DNA from: Didymella arachidicola | Taxonomy: Eukaryota; Ascomycota; Dothideomycetes; Pleosporales; Didymellaceae | DNA: 64,000 nucleotides | Direction: 5' to 3' | NCBI GenBank assembly: GCA_016630955.3 | Contig: CM049997.1 | Span: 1,178,001 to 1,242,000, forward strand | Shown: piece by piece, positions 43,202-52,531 of the stretch | Layout: each line of letters begins with the position of its first letter | Position numbering within the stretch: position 1 is the stretch's first letter | The notes under the pieces: generated by a model | Seen by the model: the letters and a program-made list of their open reading frames with translations, nothing else | Databases searched by the model: none | What the model was told of the DNA's origin: nothing | Program-made: the position numbers and the translations under genes

Positions 43202-43465
43202 TCGGCGCAGCGAGTCTGATCTCAGATAATTGACATATCTAAACAACCACGTGATCGATAGGGTGTTGCGAGAAGATCCTCCATTCGTGATGATGCACAT
43301 CATGCAGCTGAAGGGCGATGTCGTCGAGGGTGCGCCTGCATTGCATGATGCAAGAATGCGGAGCCCCTCGGGGGTGCCAAGGCGGAAGTTTGCTTTGTGT
43401 GCATGCCGTCTAGCACCTGCCAAAAGTTGAGATGGCAGCAACCTCGACTCGACACCACAACAAGC
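43202..43465. other. short spacer between two plus-strand genes
   Basis: No feature beyond the 3' flank of the PLC-like gene and the leader of the next gene. Confidence 0.4.
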
Positions 43466-45424
43466 ATGATCCTGCGAAGACCCTACGTCCCTTCAACGGC
43501 ACTGATACGTGCGCTCGCACGGCCACAACCGTTGCCATGTCCCTTTGCACGACCACTACCCGCCCAGTTCTCGCGCGGCAAGAAAACAAAGTCTCAGAAG
43601 GCGCGAGAAGCTGAGAAGGCGAGACTGGCCTGGGAGACTCGAAGATTGCAACGCACAGAAGAGGAGGAGGAGGAGCAAGAGCGAGCCGAGCAGGCCAAAG
43701 ACCAAGAAGCTCTCGAAAAGATGAAGAAAGACCCAACGCACGGTGCCACCGCCAAAGAAGTGCTCAAAGTCATGAAGCTCTCGCAAGATCCAGAGGCGTT
43801 TGAGAAGATCTTCGAGGGCGGAGAGCGACCTATATTCAAGGATGGCGAAGAGAAGTGGTTCGAGTTCTTCGAGGAAGATCCGGTGACTGGCGAACGAGTC
43901 AAGGTGGACAAGCTGGGCGACGAAGCGAACCAGATCAAGGAGGTCGAGACGCTGGAAATGATCAAGAAGTACATGAAGGATCCGCAATATGACGCTGCCG
44001 AGCTGAATAAGCGCATGATGGACAAGCTCGTGGCAGATCCTGCGTTCGCAGATCTCACGGCAGACTTGAAGGAGATCAAAGAGGAGATCATGACCAAGCA
44101 GGAGGAGAAAGAGTTCGACGAGCGAGTCAGGAAGGATGCAGAGCCAGACATCAAAGAGATGGGCGAACAGATTCGTGGCACCATTCGCGAGGCGATTACC
44201 AAGCTCTATGAGGACCCCGACGTTGGCACTGCGAAAGAAGACCTTGGAGCCGTGCTTCGCAGGCTACCAGACATCGATGACCTCCATGACCCTGAGCTGC
44301 AACAACTCTTGGACAAAGCCACCGAATCGGTGAATGAGAATCCCAAGCTTAAAGCAAAGCTTGATGCCAGCAACGAGCTCGAGAGCGAGGAGGAGAAGCG
44401 GGAATGGGCTGCGTTCGAGAAAGAGATCGACGACCTCCTGGAACCGGAGGACCCCGACGACTTCCCCGACATCGAAGATCCTGAAGAGATGAACAAGCTG
44501 CTCGTTGAGATGCGCGAGCTCATGAAAGAGATGGAGGGCAGTAGCGAGCTCAATAAGGAGCTTGATAGCATGCTCACTGGCGAGAGTGGTGCGAAACTTC
44601 CCACTGAGGAGGAAGCAGAGAAGCTCGCTGCCTCAGTCGCCCGCTTTGCGCAACTTCACGGGTCGAGTGAGACCACGAGCGCATCTTCGAATGCGGTGCC
44701 AGCGACTACCGCACCCGCGAGCATCGAAACCTCAGCTAATGAGTCCCTTGACGTGGAAGCAGACGAGGACGAGGAGCACATCCCTCCTGAGTTGCAAGCC
44801 AAGGTCGATAAGCTTATGGCTGACCCACGCCTTCTTGAGAAACTCAGTTTCATCCAGAAGCTTATGGCCGAAGCCGAACCGCTGCGTAACCCCAATGACT
44901 TGACCCAGATTAATGAGGAACTCGCTCCGGATCCTTACGAGATGGACGATTCGCGCACGGCGACCCTGGCCCAACGAATGGAAATGGCCCGCGCAGATCC
45001 GGAACATCGAGTGGCCCTGGAAGCGCTCAAAGTGAGGCTGCAGCCGCCCTACAACATCTCGCCTGCTTTGAAAAGCTTCAACCAGGCGATGGCTTTCGCG
45101 TATGTGGGCGCTAACGATGATGTGCGTCGTGTGCTGTGGCGCTGCTATCAAAAGGCGCGCACTCTACCTACTTTCCTCCAGAACCTGAGCGACGATGCAT
45201 GGGATATTTTGTACTACAGCCAGGCGGTCACTTGGGCTGGAAATCAGAATCGTACAGACCATCTCAAGGCGCTGCTCGCTGATCTCGCGAAGGTAGGCAA
45301 GCATGGGCCGCCTACGCATCCAAGCCAGCTGGGCCAGGTCAAAGAAGCTGCCCGTTTGGAAACGGCGCAGAAAGAGCAGAGAGAGGCCAAATGGCGCTGG
45401 GGCGATTCGGGTGCTCAAGCATAG
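43466..45424 (+). CDS. predicted mitochondrial protein with repeated DP-type helical motifs
   Basis: The start MILRRPYVPSTALIRALARP was preferred because it gives an Arg-rich, acid-free presequence; upstream in-frame codons include only one other ATG, at 43403. The protein has 652 residues. After the presequence comes a Lys/Glu/Arg coiled coil (AREAEKARLAWETRRLQR). From about residue 75 to 540 a short motif of the type (D/A)DP-x5-L recurs at least six times, for example KKDPTHGATAKE, VADPAFADL, YEDPDVGTAKEDL and MADPRLLEKL. The C-terminal 130 residues are distinct and folded-looking (ALEALKVRLQPPYNISPALKSF, ending in GKHGPPTHPSQLG). No enzyme domain is seen. The repeat resembles STI1-type DP helices that bind clients in co-chaperones; this is inference. 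Confidence 0.72.
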   Translation: MILRRPYVPSTALIRALARPQPLPCPFARPLPAQFSRGKKTKSQKAREAEKARLAWETRRLQRTEEEEEEQERAEQAKDQEALEKMKKDPTHGATAKEVLKVMKLSQDPEAFEKIFEGGERPIFKDGEEKWFEFFEEDPVTGERVKVDKLGDEANQIKEVETLEMIKKYMKDPQYDAAELNKRMMDKLVADPAFADLTADLKEIKEEIMTKQEEKEFDERVRKDAEPDIKEMGEQIRGTIREAITKLYEDPDVGTAKEDLGAVLRRLPDIDDLHDPELQQLLDKATESVNENPKLKAKLDASNELESEEEKREWAAFEKEIDDLLEPEDPDDFPDIEDPEEMNKLLVEMRELMKEMEGSSELNKELDSMLTGESGAKLPTEEEAEKLAASVARFAQLHGSSETTSASSNAVPATTAPASIETSANESLDVEADEDEEHIPPELQAKVDKLMADPRLLEKLSFIQKLMAEAEPLRNPNDLTQINEELAPDPYEMDDSRTATLAQRMEMARADPEHRVALEALKVRLQPPYNISPALKSFNQAMAFAYVGANDDVRRVLWRCYQKARTLPTFLQNLSDDAWDILYYSQAVTWAGNQNRTDHLKALLADLAKVGKHGPPTHPSQLGQVKEAARLETAQKEQREAKWRWGDSGAQA

Positions 45425-45837
45425 GTGTTCGATTTTCCGTGTAAAGTACCAAAAGATACCCCTCTTATTAATTCCAAGAACCTACAGCAATATTCTTCCT
45501 AGTGTATGGGGTCTGATCCACTTCAACCATTGGTAGGTTCCATATTGCCCAAGTCCCAGGGTCAACATCATTGACGCGTGCAGAACTTCTGCTGCGGTCA
45601 GACGATATCATGGCTCAGCACAGGGACAGGAGCGAAAGGAAACGGGATTCGCCCTTAGCACAGCGCACAATGACAGCAACGTACACGACGTCCCTCTAAG
45701 AGTGCGCAGAGCTGAGCACCTCGTGCACTCACATCTCATCCTTTCAGCATCCACTAACGTTTGTGCGATTTCACTCATGCAACGCCTTATAGCCACGCAC
45801 TTGTTTTACACCAATTACTGCTGTCCGCTGTGCAAAA
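45425..45837. other. intergenic region, nothing seen
   Basis: No clear promoter element or small gene was found between the two plus-strand genes. Confidence 0.45.
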
Positions 45838-47940
45838 ATGACAGAAGAGCGCAGCCCACGACTTGTCCTTCGTGCCAACACTGGTAGCCAGCTGAGCGTT
45901 GCTGATGGTCTCCAGCCTAGTGCATCCGAACGCGTCCTTCATGTGGACGCTGAGTTCCGCAATACTACTATTGGCGACACTATTCATGCTTCGATGTCCA
46001 GGCTGGAGGTCGGCCCTCTCGTAGAGGATCCTGACACACCCTCAAATATCTCCACGCACGAATATGAGGAGCCTTGTAATGAGAGCAGAGCCACTGTTGC
46101 TCGAGGTGGCCCCTCATCCTCGCCCGCTCAATTCGAGAGCCCACTTCTCCCGCGATCCTTGAATACACCCAGTAGGAGACCCTTATCTTCTTCCAGGTCG
46201 AGCAACGAGTTTCAAGCATCGCAGGATGAAACAGGTCAGGAGCAAGCGAGGTTCAACTATCTCCGGGGTGTTGGTCTGGAACTGGCATCCTCGAGAAGGT
46301 CTGCAGATCATGAGCAATCAACAGCTCCATCGCCGACGGATAGCAGTGAGGGTGAGGCCTTGCGGCGAAGTCTTGATAGCACTCGACGAGGCCTGCAGAA
46401 ACTGAAGCTGCGCAAAATCGAGCGGCACTCTACTGGACATCATAGTCCAGACGTTTCTACGCCTAATCCGGCCTCATCGAATTCCAACGTCCCTTTTCGT
46501 GCTCGTCGCATGCGAGAGGGAGCTAACTGGTTCGCGGGCTCCCGTGCCTCAGAGACTCTGCCGCGTGGCTCTGAACAGACTGAAGGCCTCGCCGAGTCCT
46601 TGCCATCGCGCAATGGTGGCTCTTTCAGGGGATATTCGTCGAGGTCGGCATCGCTCCGCTTGAGAAACGACCGGTTACCTCCAGGCTACACTCAACCACA
46701 TGAGCAGCCGCTCTTCGTTGGTTCTGCCTCTGTGCCTGGCTGTGAAGTCGTCGGTGAAATGGCACTCACAGGCCACCGCCTCAACATATCATCATCGCTC
46801 GATGCTTCCTCCGAGCGGCATACTGAAACACCTCTAATGCCAGAGCCTGACGAAGAGGCCGATTACTGTACACCAGCTCCATCGAGTATCGTGAAAAGAC
46901 CGCCACTAGATCTCACAATCGATACGACTATGAGCGGCGCGCTGCCCGTGGAAGGCGAGCCGTCGAATCGCGAGAGCCGCTTCAGCGAGCTCACGGAAGA
47001 ATTCGGTAGCGATACGAGACCCAGTATCCCTTCACAAAGTTCAGATAGACCGTCGGGACGGAACAGTACGCTCTTGAGTAACCGCGGAACCGTGATGTTT
47101 CCTGTTCCCGAGCCACTTCCCGAGCAGGAGACCACAGCCGTTGAATCGAATTCGAAAGAACGAGAGAAAATTCCTCGGGTAAGAATTGGTGTGCTTGTCA
47201 TTACGTGGGCAATAACATTCGCACTCACTGTCTTCGGCGTGGCGAGGCTATCCCCGTTCGACCACCATCCCACAGCGTATACCTTGGAGCACCTTCAGAT
47301 ATGCATGCCACCCTCGCTATCATTGGTGCACAATCTTCGGTTGAACACCACGCTGCCGAAGGCACTCCAGCCGTATCTCCCCTTGATCCAGCCAAAAGAC
47401 GTACAAGACCTGGTTCTGGTGGATGGTGGTATCGCAGTCACGAGTCCAGACCGTGTCTCATCTTTGGATGTTAGAGGTGCGCTGACAATGGATTCGTGGT
47501 TAGAGGGGATCAATCTGCTGTCCAACATTAGATACTCGGGCGTGATCGATGGCGATACGAATGCAAAAGGGTCCAAGAAGAGACTGGATGCGTTGATGAA
47601 GTACCGTGGCACAGGCCATGTTGGCAGAATCTCAAAGTTCGCGAGTGCTCAGGGCGTGAGCCAGAATGCCTCGGCTTTGAGAGACGGAGCTTCGAGTGCG
47701 CAGCTGTTCTTTGCGATCTGGCTGGGATGCTTGTTGGCGGCGGAACTGAGTTCAGTCTTCTATCCTGCAATTAAAACGATTTGGCTTTATTGGCTGAAGC
47801 CAGTAAGCGATGTCAAGGGGGAAGACAAGGACTGGAGGCAGGAAGTTCTGGATGCCTCCGGGCTGGCATTCAGAGTTGGTCTGGCATGCGCGTTCGGAAC
47901 AGCCGCTGCAAGCGGTATCCTGACCGCATTTTGGACGTAA
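45838..47940 (+). CDS. membrane protein with long disordered N-terminus, 700 residues
   Basis: A single frame from ATG. Residues 1-440 are Ser/Pro/Glu/Arg-rich and disordered, with a short helical piece (LRRSLDSTRRGLQKLKLRKI). A membrane helix follows at about 446-468 (IGVLVITWAITFALTVFGVA), then a loop of about 150 residues with N-glycosylation sites, then helices at about 622-642 (FFAIWLGCLLAAEL) and 672-698. The same architecture occurs in the gene at 38363-40417, though sequence similarity is weak by eye. No catalytic motif is visible. The gene is convergent with the NatD gene; 132 bp separate their stop codons. Confidence 0.7.
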   Translation: MTEERSPRLVLRANTGSQLSVADGLQPSASERVLHVDAEFRNTTIGDTIHASMSRLEVGPLVEDPDTPSNISTHEYEEPCNESRATVARGGPSSSPAQFESPLLPRSLNTPSRRPLSSSRSSNEFQASQDETGQEQARFNYLRGVGLELASSRRSADHEQSTAPSPTDSSEGEALRRSLDSTRRGLQKLKLRKIERHSTGHHSPDVSTPNPASSNSNVPFRARRMREGANWFAGSRASETLPRGSEQTEGLAESLPSRNGGSFRGYSSRSASLRLRNDRLPPGYTQPHEQPLFVGSASVPGCEVVGEMALTGHRLNISSSLDASSERHTETPLMPEPDEEADYCTPAPSSIVKRPPLDLTIDTTMSGALPVEGEPSNRESRFSELTEEFGSDTRPSIPSQSSDRPSGRNSTLLSNRGTVMFPVPEPLPEQETTAVESNSKEREKIPRVRIGVLVITWAITFALTVFGVARLSPFDHHPTAYTLEHLQICMPPSLSLVHNLRLNTTLPKALQPYLPLIQPKDVQDLVLVDGGIAVTSPDRVSSLDVRGALTMDSWLEGINLLSNIRYSGVIDGDTNAKGSKKRLDALMKYRGTGHVGRISKFASAQGVSQNASALRDGASSAQLFFAIWLGCLLAAELSSVFYPAIKTIWLYWLKPVSDVKGEDKDWRQEVLDASGLAFRVGLACAFGTAAASGILTAFWT

Positions 47941-48072
47941 GGATAACACGCTGAAGTCACCGAATGTGTCCAATCGAATGAGATTGACATTTACACGTAT
48001 ATCAAAGGACTCCAGCCTATCCAGGGGTATCTTATGCTGACGCCGAAAATGCACTGTGGTGTCTGCAGAGCC

Positions 48073-49119
48073 TCAAAACTCCTTGGACATGATGATGTAG
48101 TCGGCCTTGATGACCTTTCTCCTCGTCACTCTATCCTCAGGACTGATGCCATCCTTGGTGAAGCCCTTTCTATCATACAACCGCCTCGCGTTCTCGTTGA
48201 CCGTGAACACTGTCAGCATCATCTTACCGATCTTGACCAAACGAGCTTGATCGATAGCCCAGTTGATCATCCGTCCACCAAGACTCTGTCCACGAATCCG
48301 GTCATCGAGATGGATCTCGTACAGGTACAGGACGGGCCTCATCAACTTCAGCTCCTCGTCCTCAGGCTCCAGCTTGAACGACATGAAGCCGAGAACAGCA
48401 CCAGCGTGATGCGCGCTGTCGTTGCCGTCACTGACGCGGTCAACGCCGATGTAGCCTTCTGCCTGACGCACGAGGAAGTACATCATCTCCCGGTCTGACA
48501 TCTCTTCCAGCTTGTAGTCTGGATCCCAGCCTCGATTCGACGACCTGTAGTCTTGCTCTGAGGTTTTGGAGATTAGATCAAAGCAGGCGGCAAGCTCGCC
48601 ATTGCTCATCTTAGTCGAGCGCTTGAACTCAAAGCGGAGGGCACGGTGGAATTGGAGATCGATGAATGGTTGAAAGGTGCGTGAGTAGAACGCTCCGGGT
48701 GCACTCTGTGCTTCGAGGAATGCCGTGCGCTGCTCGAGAGGCGTGTCGTCGGTCATGCCCGGTGCAGGCAGCAAATTTTCTGAAGCTAGACAGGGGCGCT
48801 CTTGGAGAGTCTGAGCTGATTGCAGACGTTCGATACGCAGAGAGTAGTTGTCGGCGGAGTCGTCGGTGCCATTGATCGAATCTGAGCCCGATCTGGGCGG
48901 CTCTTGGATGCTAGGCGGCTTCTGAGGCGACATTGGTAGGTTATTAGCGAGGGTCGACGCAGTCGAGTCGAGCTTTGAGAGTTTGCGCGCATCCTGAGGC
49001 TCTGTTGGGCTTCCCTCGGCGGCAGGGCTTCTTCTCCTCTTGAGCAGTGACGTGTGAGCCTTGCTGCGCGAGGTCATCTGCCCTCTCGCACCTTCCGAAT
49101 CAGAGTGCCCAAAACACAT
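48073..49119 (-). CDS. naa40: N-alpha-acetyltransferase NatD (Naa40), histone H2A/H4 N-terminal acetyltransferase
   Basis: A 348-residue protein from the first ATG at 49119 (an in-frame TTG seven codons earlier was not used). The C-terminal 220 residues match the Naa40 fold: FKRSTKMSNGELAACFDLI, the WDPDYKLEEM motif, YFLV, VLYLYEIHLDD, the acetyl-CoA loop RGQSLGGRM and the diagnostic KMMLTVFTVNENARRLYDRKGF followed by SPED. NatD acetylates the N-terminal serine of histones H4 and H2A. About 130 residues before the core form a fungal-type extension: a basic, possibly nuclear-targeting segment (LLKRRRS), then a disordered Ser/Pro-rich region. All core elements are present, so activity is likely. 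Confidence 0.92.
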   Translation of the reverse strand: MCFGHSDSEGARGQMTSRSKAHTSLLKRRRSPAAEGSPTEPQDARKLSKLDSTASTLANNLPMSPQKPPSIQEPPRSGSDSINGTDDSADNYSLRIERLQSAQTLQERPCLASENLLPAPGMTDDTPLEQRTAFLEAQSAPGAFYSRTFQPFIDLQFHRALRFEFKRSTKMSNGELAACFDLISKTSEQDYRSSNRGWDPDYKLEEMSDREMMYFLVRQAEGYIGVDRVSDGNDSAHHAGAVLGFMSFKLEPEDEELKLMRPVLYLYEIHLDDRIRGQSLGGRMINWAIDQARLVKIGKMMLTVFTVNENARRLYDRKGFTKDGISPEDRVTRRKVIKADYIIMSKEF

Positions 49120-49432
49120 GGCGTCCTCCGATTGCACCAAGATAGCGAGCGTGAGGTTCGACCATAGATAGTCGAATAATGGTGGCGACGCAAAGTTTTG
49201 TGGAGCTGCACGCGTTAACGCGTCCAGATTGTGGGAGACGCGCCGGTGGGGGCCGCAGGTCGGTTCATGCAGTCTAGGACACTCGCAGGCTAGTTTGCTG
49301 TCTTTACGTCAGCCTGCATCTCGATACTGAGCCTCATTGTGAACGCCATCCCAGATCATCCCAGGCCTGGTTCTCTTACTGTGTCTTACTGCCCAATCCC
49401 TACGTTTGTCTGGCTCAGGGGTCGTCGAGGTG
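49120..49432. other. divergent promoter region of the NatD and LYR-protein genes
   Basis: The two genes point away from each other and share about 310 bp of upstream DNA. No TATA box was identified. Confidence 0.45.
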
Positions 49433-49924
49433 ATGCTGCGCAGGTATGCAACGATAGCCACGAAGCCGCCCTCCCGGCTGCAATCTCGGCTCCAGGCGCG
49501 AGGCAAGAATCCTATAGGGCTCGAACGTGTATGCTTTGCAGGTCTGATGACAGCGTTTGGGCTTTCTGACGATGTCAACAGTTCATCGAGCGCCAGAAAG
49601 TCATTGCCCTGTGGCGAGACATTGTTCGCAGTACCAACAACATTGAGGACTCATCCACCAGGACCGATATGAGACAGTTTGCTCGTGTGGAATTCGAGCA
49701 GCACCGCCACGTCACTGACTTGGTAGGTACTCATTATACTCAAGCAATGAAACGAGACTTCTACTGACTCGATGTCTGCAGGGTCACATCCGCTACTTGC
49801 TCTCTGTAAGACCTGCTCAGCGCATTCGCCACGCCACGCCCACAGCTAACTTCCGCAGACTGGCAAAACTCAGTACCAAACCATGAAAGGAACCCTCATC
49901 AATTCTGGAGTCCTCACTGAATGA
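49433..49924 (+). CDS. LYR-motif (Complex1_LYR) mitochondrial protein, LYRM2-like
   Basis: Four exons: 49433-49528, 49582-49722, 49782-49805 and 49859-49924, separated by introns of 53, 59 and 53 nt, all GT-AG and all in phase 0. The product has 108 residues. An Arg-rich, acid-free start (MLRRYATIATKPPSRLQSRL) is a likely mitochondrial presequence. The LYR segment reads ALWRDIVR, with Trp in place of the usual Tyr, followed by the F and R residues of the family (MRQFARVEFEQHRHV) and the C-terminal helix (IRYLLSTGKTQYQTMKG). LYR proteins act in complex I or respiratory complex assembly and Fe-S transfer, often with acyl carrier protein. The third exon has only 24 bases (eight codons). LYRM2 is the closest family by pattern, but LYRM subtype is not certain. 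Confidence 0.85.
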
Positions 49925-50231
49925 AATCAATGTATATCTCATCTTCCCTAACTGTCTCATGTCGCCCTTGCCTAAACGGTCCATTGGTCGAGAGCCGAGG
50001 GGCTCTCTCGCTAGCGCACTTTCTACCTCCGCACCCATGCCTGCACTTGTCGACATCGCGAACTTCTCAACACCGTCCACTAACTTTACGTGCAGCTCCC
50101 TAGCTCATTGTCGACGTCTTCTCTATCCCTGTTAGTCTTATCTGCATGTCTTACTACGCTGGAGGACCCCTGGTTACAACAAGAAAAGCGTGACTAACGT
50201 TATAAAAGCATCGTATACTACAGCCAGCATC
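49925..50231. other. intergenic spacer
   Basis: 3' flank of the LYR gene and leader of the monooxygenase gene. No further feature was seen. Confidence 0.4.
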
Positions 50232-52531
50232 ATGGTATTCACAAGGACCGTCTGCATTGTCGGCGCAGGACCTTCCGGTCTGGCAGCTGCAAGGGCGTTC
50301 CTTCAGCATGGCAGCTACGTTGTCACTGTGTACGAGGCAGCAGACCGAGTTGGTGGCATGTGGAGAGCACGACCCGGCGAGTACGGTGACAAATGCAGCC
50401 CGGAGATGAGAACAAATCTAAGCCGCTTCACTGTCGGCTTCTCTGAACTTTCATGGTCATCAGTTGACCTCTCCGACCCCACAACTGGGGCTACGCCATC
50501 GAGTCCCCCCATGTTTCCCAAGGCATGGCAAGTCGGGCGATATCTTGAGAAGTACACCGAAAAGTTCGGTCTTGGACCGAACATCTTCCTCAAATGTAAA
50601 GTCATCAACGCAGACGTTCTTGACGACATGACAACATGGCAGGTGACGACCTATGATTTGGAGACGGACCGGGAAGAGACAAAGACATTCAACTACCTCG
50701 TCGTTGCGAGCGGTTTCTTCGAGCAGCAAGGTCGCACCTTCAGGCCAGCGGCTAGTGGCAACCTCCCAAATATCCAACACTCTTCTGCCTTCCGCGATCT
50801 GTCGTCAATCACAGAGAATCCGGGAAAGATCGCCGTTATTGGTGGTGGAATCAGCGGATCCGAGGCTGCCGCCCAGTCTGCCTTCCAAATCTCAAGTGCC
50901 AAAAACTCACCGAGCAAGAGCAAGCCTGCTCATGCTGAAAGCAAGATCTACCATATCGTCAACCGCCCTTTCTACTGCCTTCCCCGATACCTTCCACAAA
51001 ACCCTCAAAAGGGATCTTCGCAAAACGTCAACCTGGCACCTTCCTTCCTTCCTCTCGATCTCGTTCTCTACAACCTCTCGCGCCGTGGAGAAGGTGAGAT
51101 CTCCGCCTCAATCACGACGGTCCCACCTGAAAAGGCACAGAAGGGCCACGAGTTCATGCGGTCGGTCATTGGCAGCGATCAGCAAGAGTATGGAAGCCCT
51201 GCACTGGTGCACGAAGCAGATCAGACGCAATACCCCGGTTACTGTGGGATAAGTGACACATATGTCGAGTTCGTCAGAAGCGGCCTAATCGTGCCAGTCC
51301 AAGGCTGGGTCGAGAAGGTTGTTCAGATGGACGACGGCAATGGTTTCGACATCATGCTCCAGCATCGAAAGCCATGGGCAAAAGAAGCGGGGGTATTTAC
51401 ACTTTCACCAACATTCCAAGACTTTATACTGACGTGTCCCAGGCAAAGAGTCAACTGGCTGATGTGACCGGTATCATCGAGGCTACTGGCTACAAGACTG
51501 ACCTCGACTACGTACACGACACGCCGAAAGGCTTCCTCTACCCAGAACCGTCCTGCCCTCGCATACCCTTCCTCCTCACTCGCGGCTCTATGCTCTCTGA
51601 TAACCCCACTCTTGGTTTCGTTGGCTTCTACGAGGGGCCATTTTGGGGAGTCATGGAGGTACAGGCACGCTTCATTGCTAACTCCTGGTTCGAGTCAACC
51701 CCGGATCCCTTAAAACCTACGAAGGCTGGGTTGAATCAACTTGATACGACGGAGCGCATGCGACACCAGCTGCGGTTTGGGGCCGCTCTGCAAGTACCAC
51801 AATTCTGGATGGCAGACTACGTTGGAATCATCGAAGAAATTGCACGAAAGACCGGACTCAAGCGGTCAGACGCAACTTTCAGTGGTCAGCAGGGCCCTAT
51901 CTTCCCATCACGTTATCAAGTTCCCACTGCAGATAGCGAGGCAGATGCTGTTGTGCAAGACGTCGTGAGCGTACTTAAGGCTTCAGAAGAAGACGCAAAG
52001 TTTGTCGCAGCCGCCGTTTTCCGGGCCATGCAGGGCGTCTGGTCATTGCATCGTAACATCGCCACACGCAACACGACCCCGGGTGGTGTACTCACAGGCA
52101 CAGCACAGTTTCATCCTCGCAAGCCTACCGATCCGGCATACGCTGCTGAGTATCTCTACATCGAGGAAGGCACCTTCCAGATGGACAATGGCTTCTCCTT
52201 TCCCGCCACTCGCCGCTACGTGTACCGTTATAATGAAACAACGGACAAGATCACAGCATGGTTTGCCGATGAAGATGGAGAGTCAACCGGTGCTTTCTTC
52301 AATGCATGGGAATTCTATCCTCCTGCAGATGAGCAGCACGGATGGATGGCGAAGGGTCATCACTGGTGCGACCCGGACACGTACAAGAGCGGGTGCGAAT
52401 TCAAGTTTCATGGTGCAAGCTTACAGTCTTTCAGCATCACGTACGAGGTCGCCGGTCCGAAGAAGGATTACAGCCATGAAAGCTGGTATGAGAGGCCGAA
52501 GAGTAAGGAGGACGCATCGAGGCTGGCCTGA
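50232..52531 (+). CDS. FAD/NADPH monooxygenase fused to a C-terminal DUF6314 domain
   Basis: Exons 50232-51392 and 51443-52531, joined by a 50-nt intron in phase 0, encode 749 residues. The N-terminal 510 or so residues are a flavin monooxygenase of the FMO/BVMO-like group: the FAD motif GAGPSG (11-16), the class signature ending in Pro/His around residues 179-183 (PNIQH), the NADPH motif GGGISG (204-209) and EATGYKTD late in the domain. From about 580 to the end lies DUF6314, recognised by GVWSLHRNIA, a tyrosine-rich central strand (RRYVYRY), HHWCDPDTYKSGC and the closing VAGPKKDYSHESWYERP. The oxidised substrate is unknown; DUF6314 has no established function. The coding region is intact. 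Confidence 0.87.
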
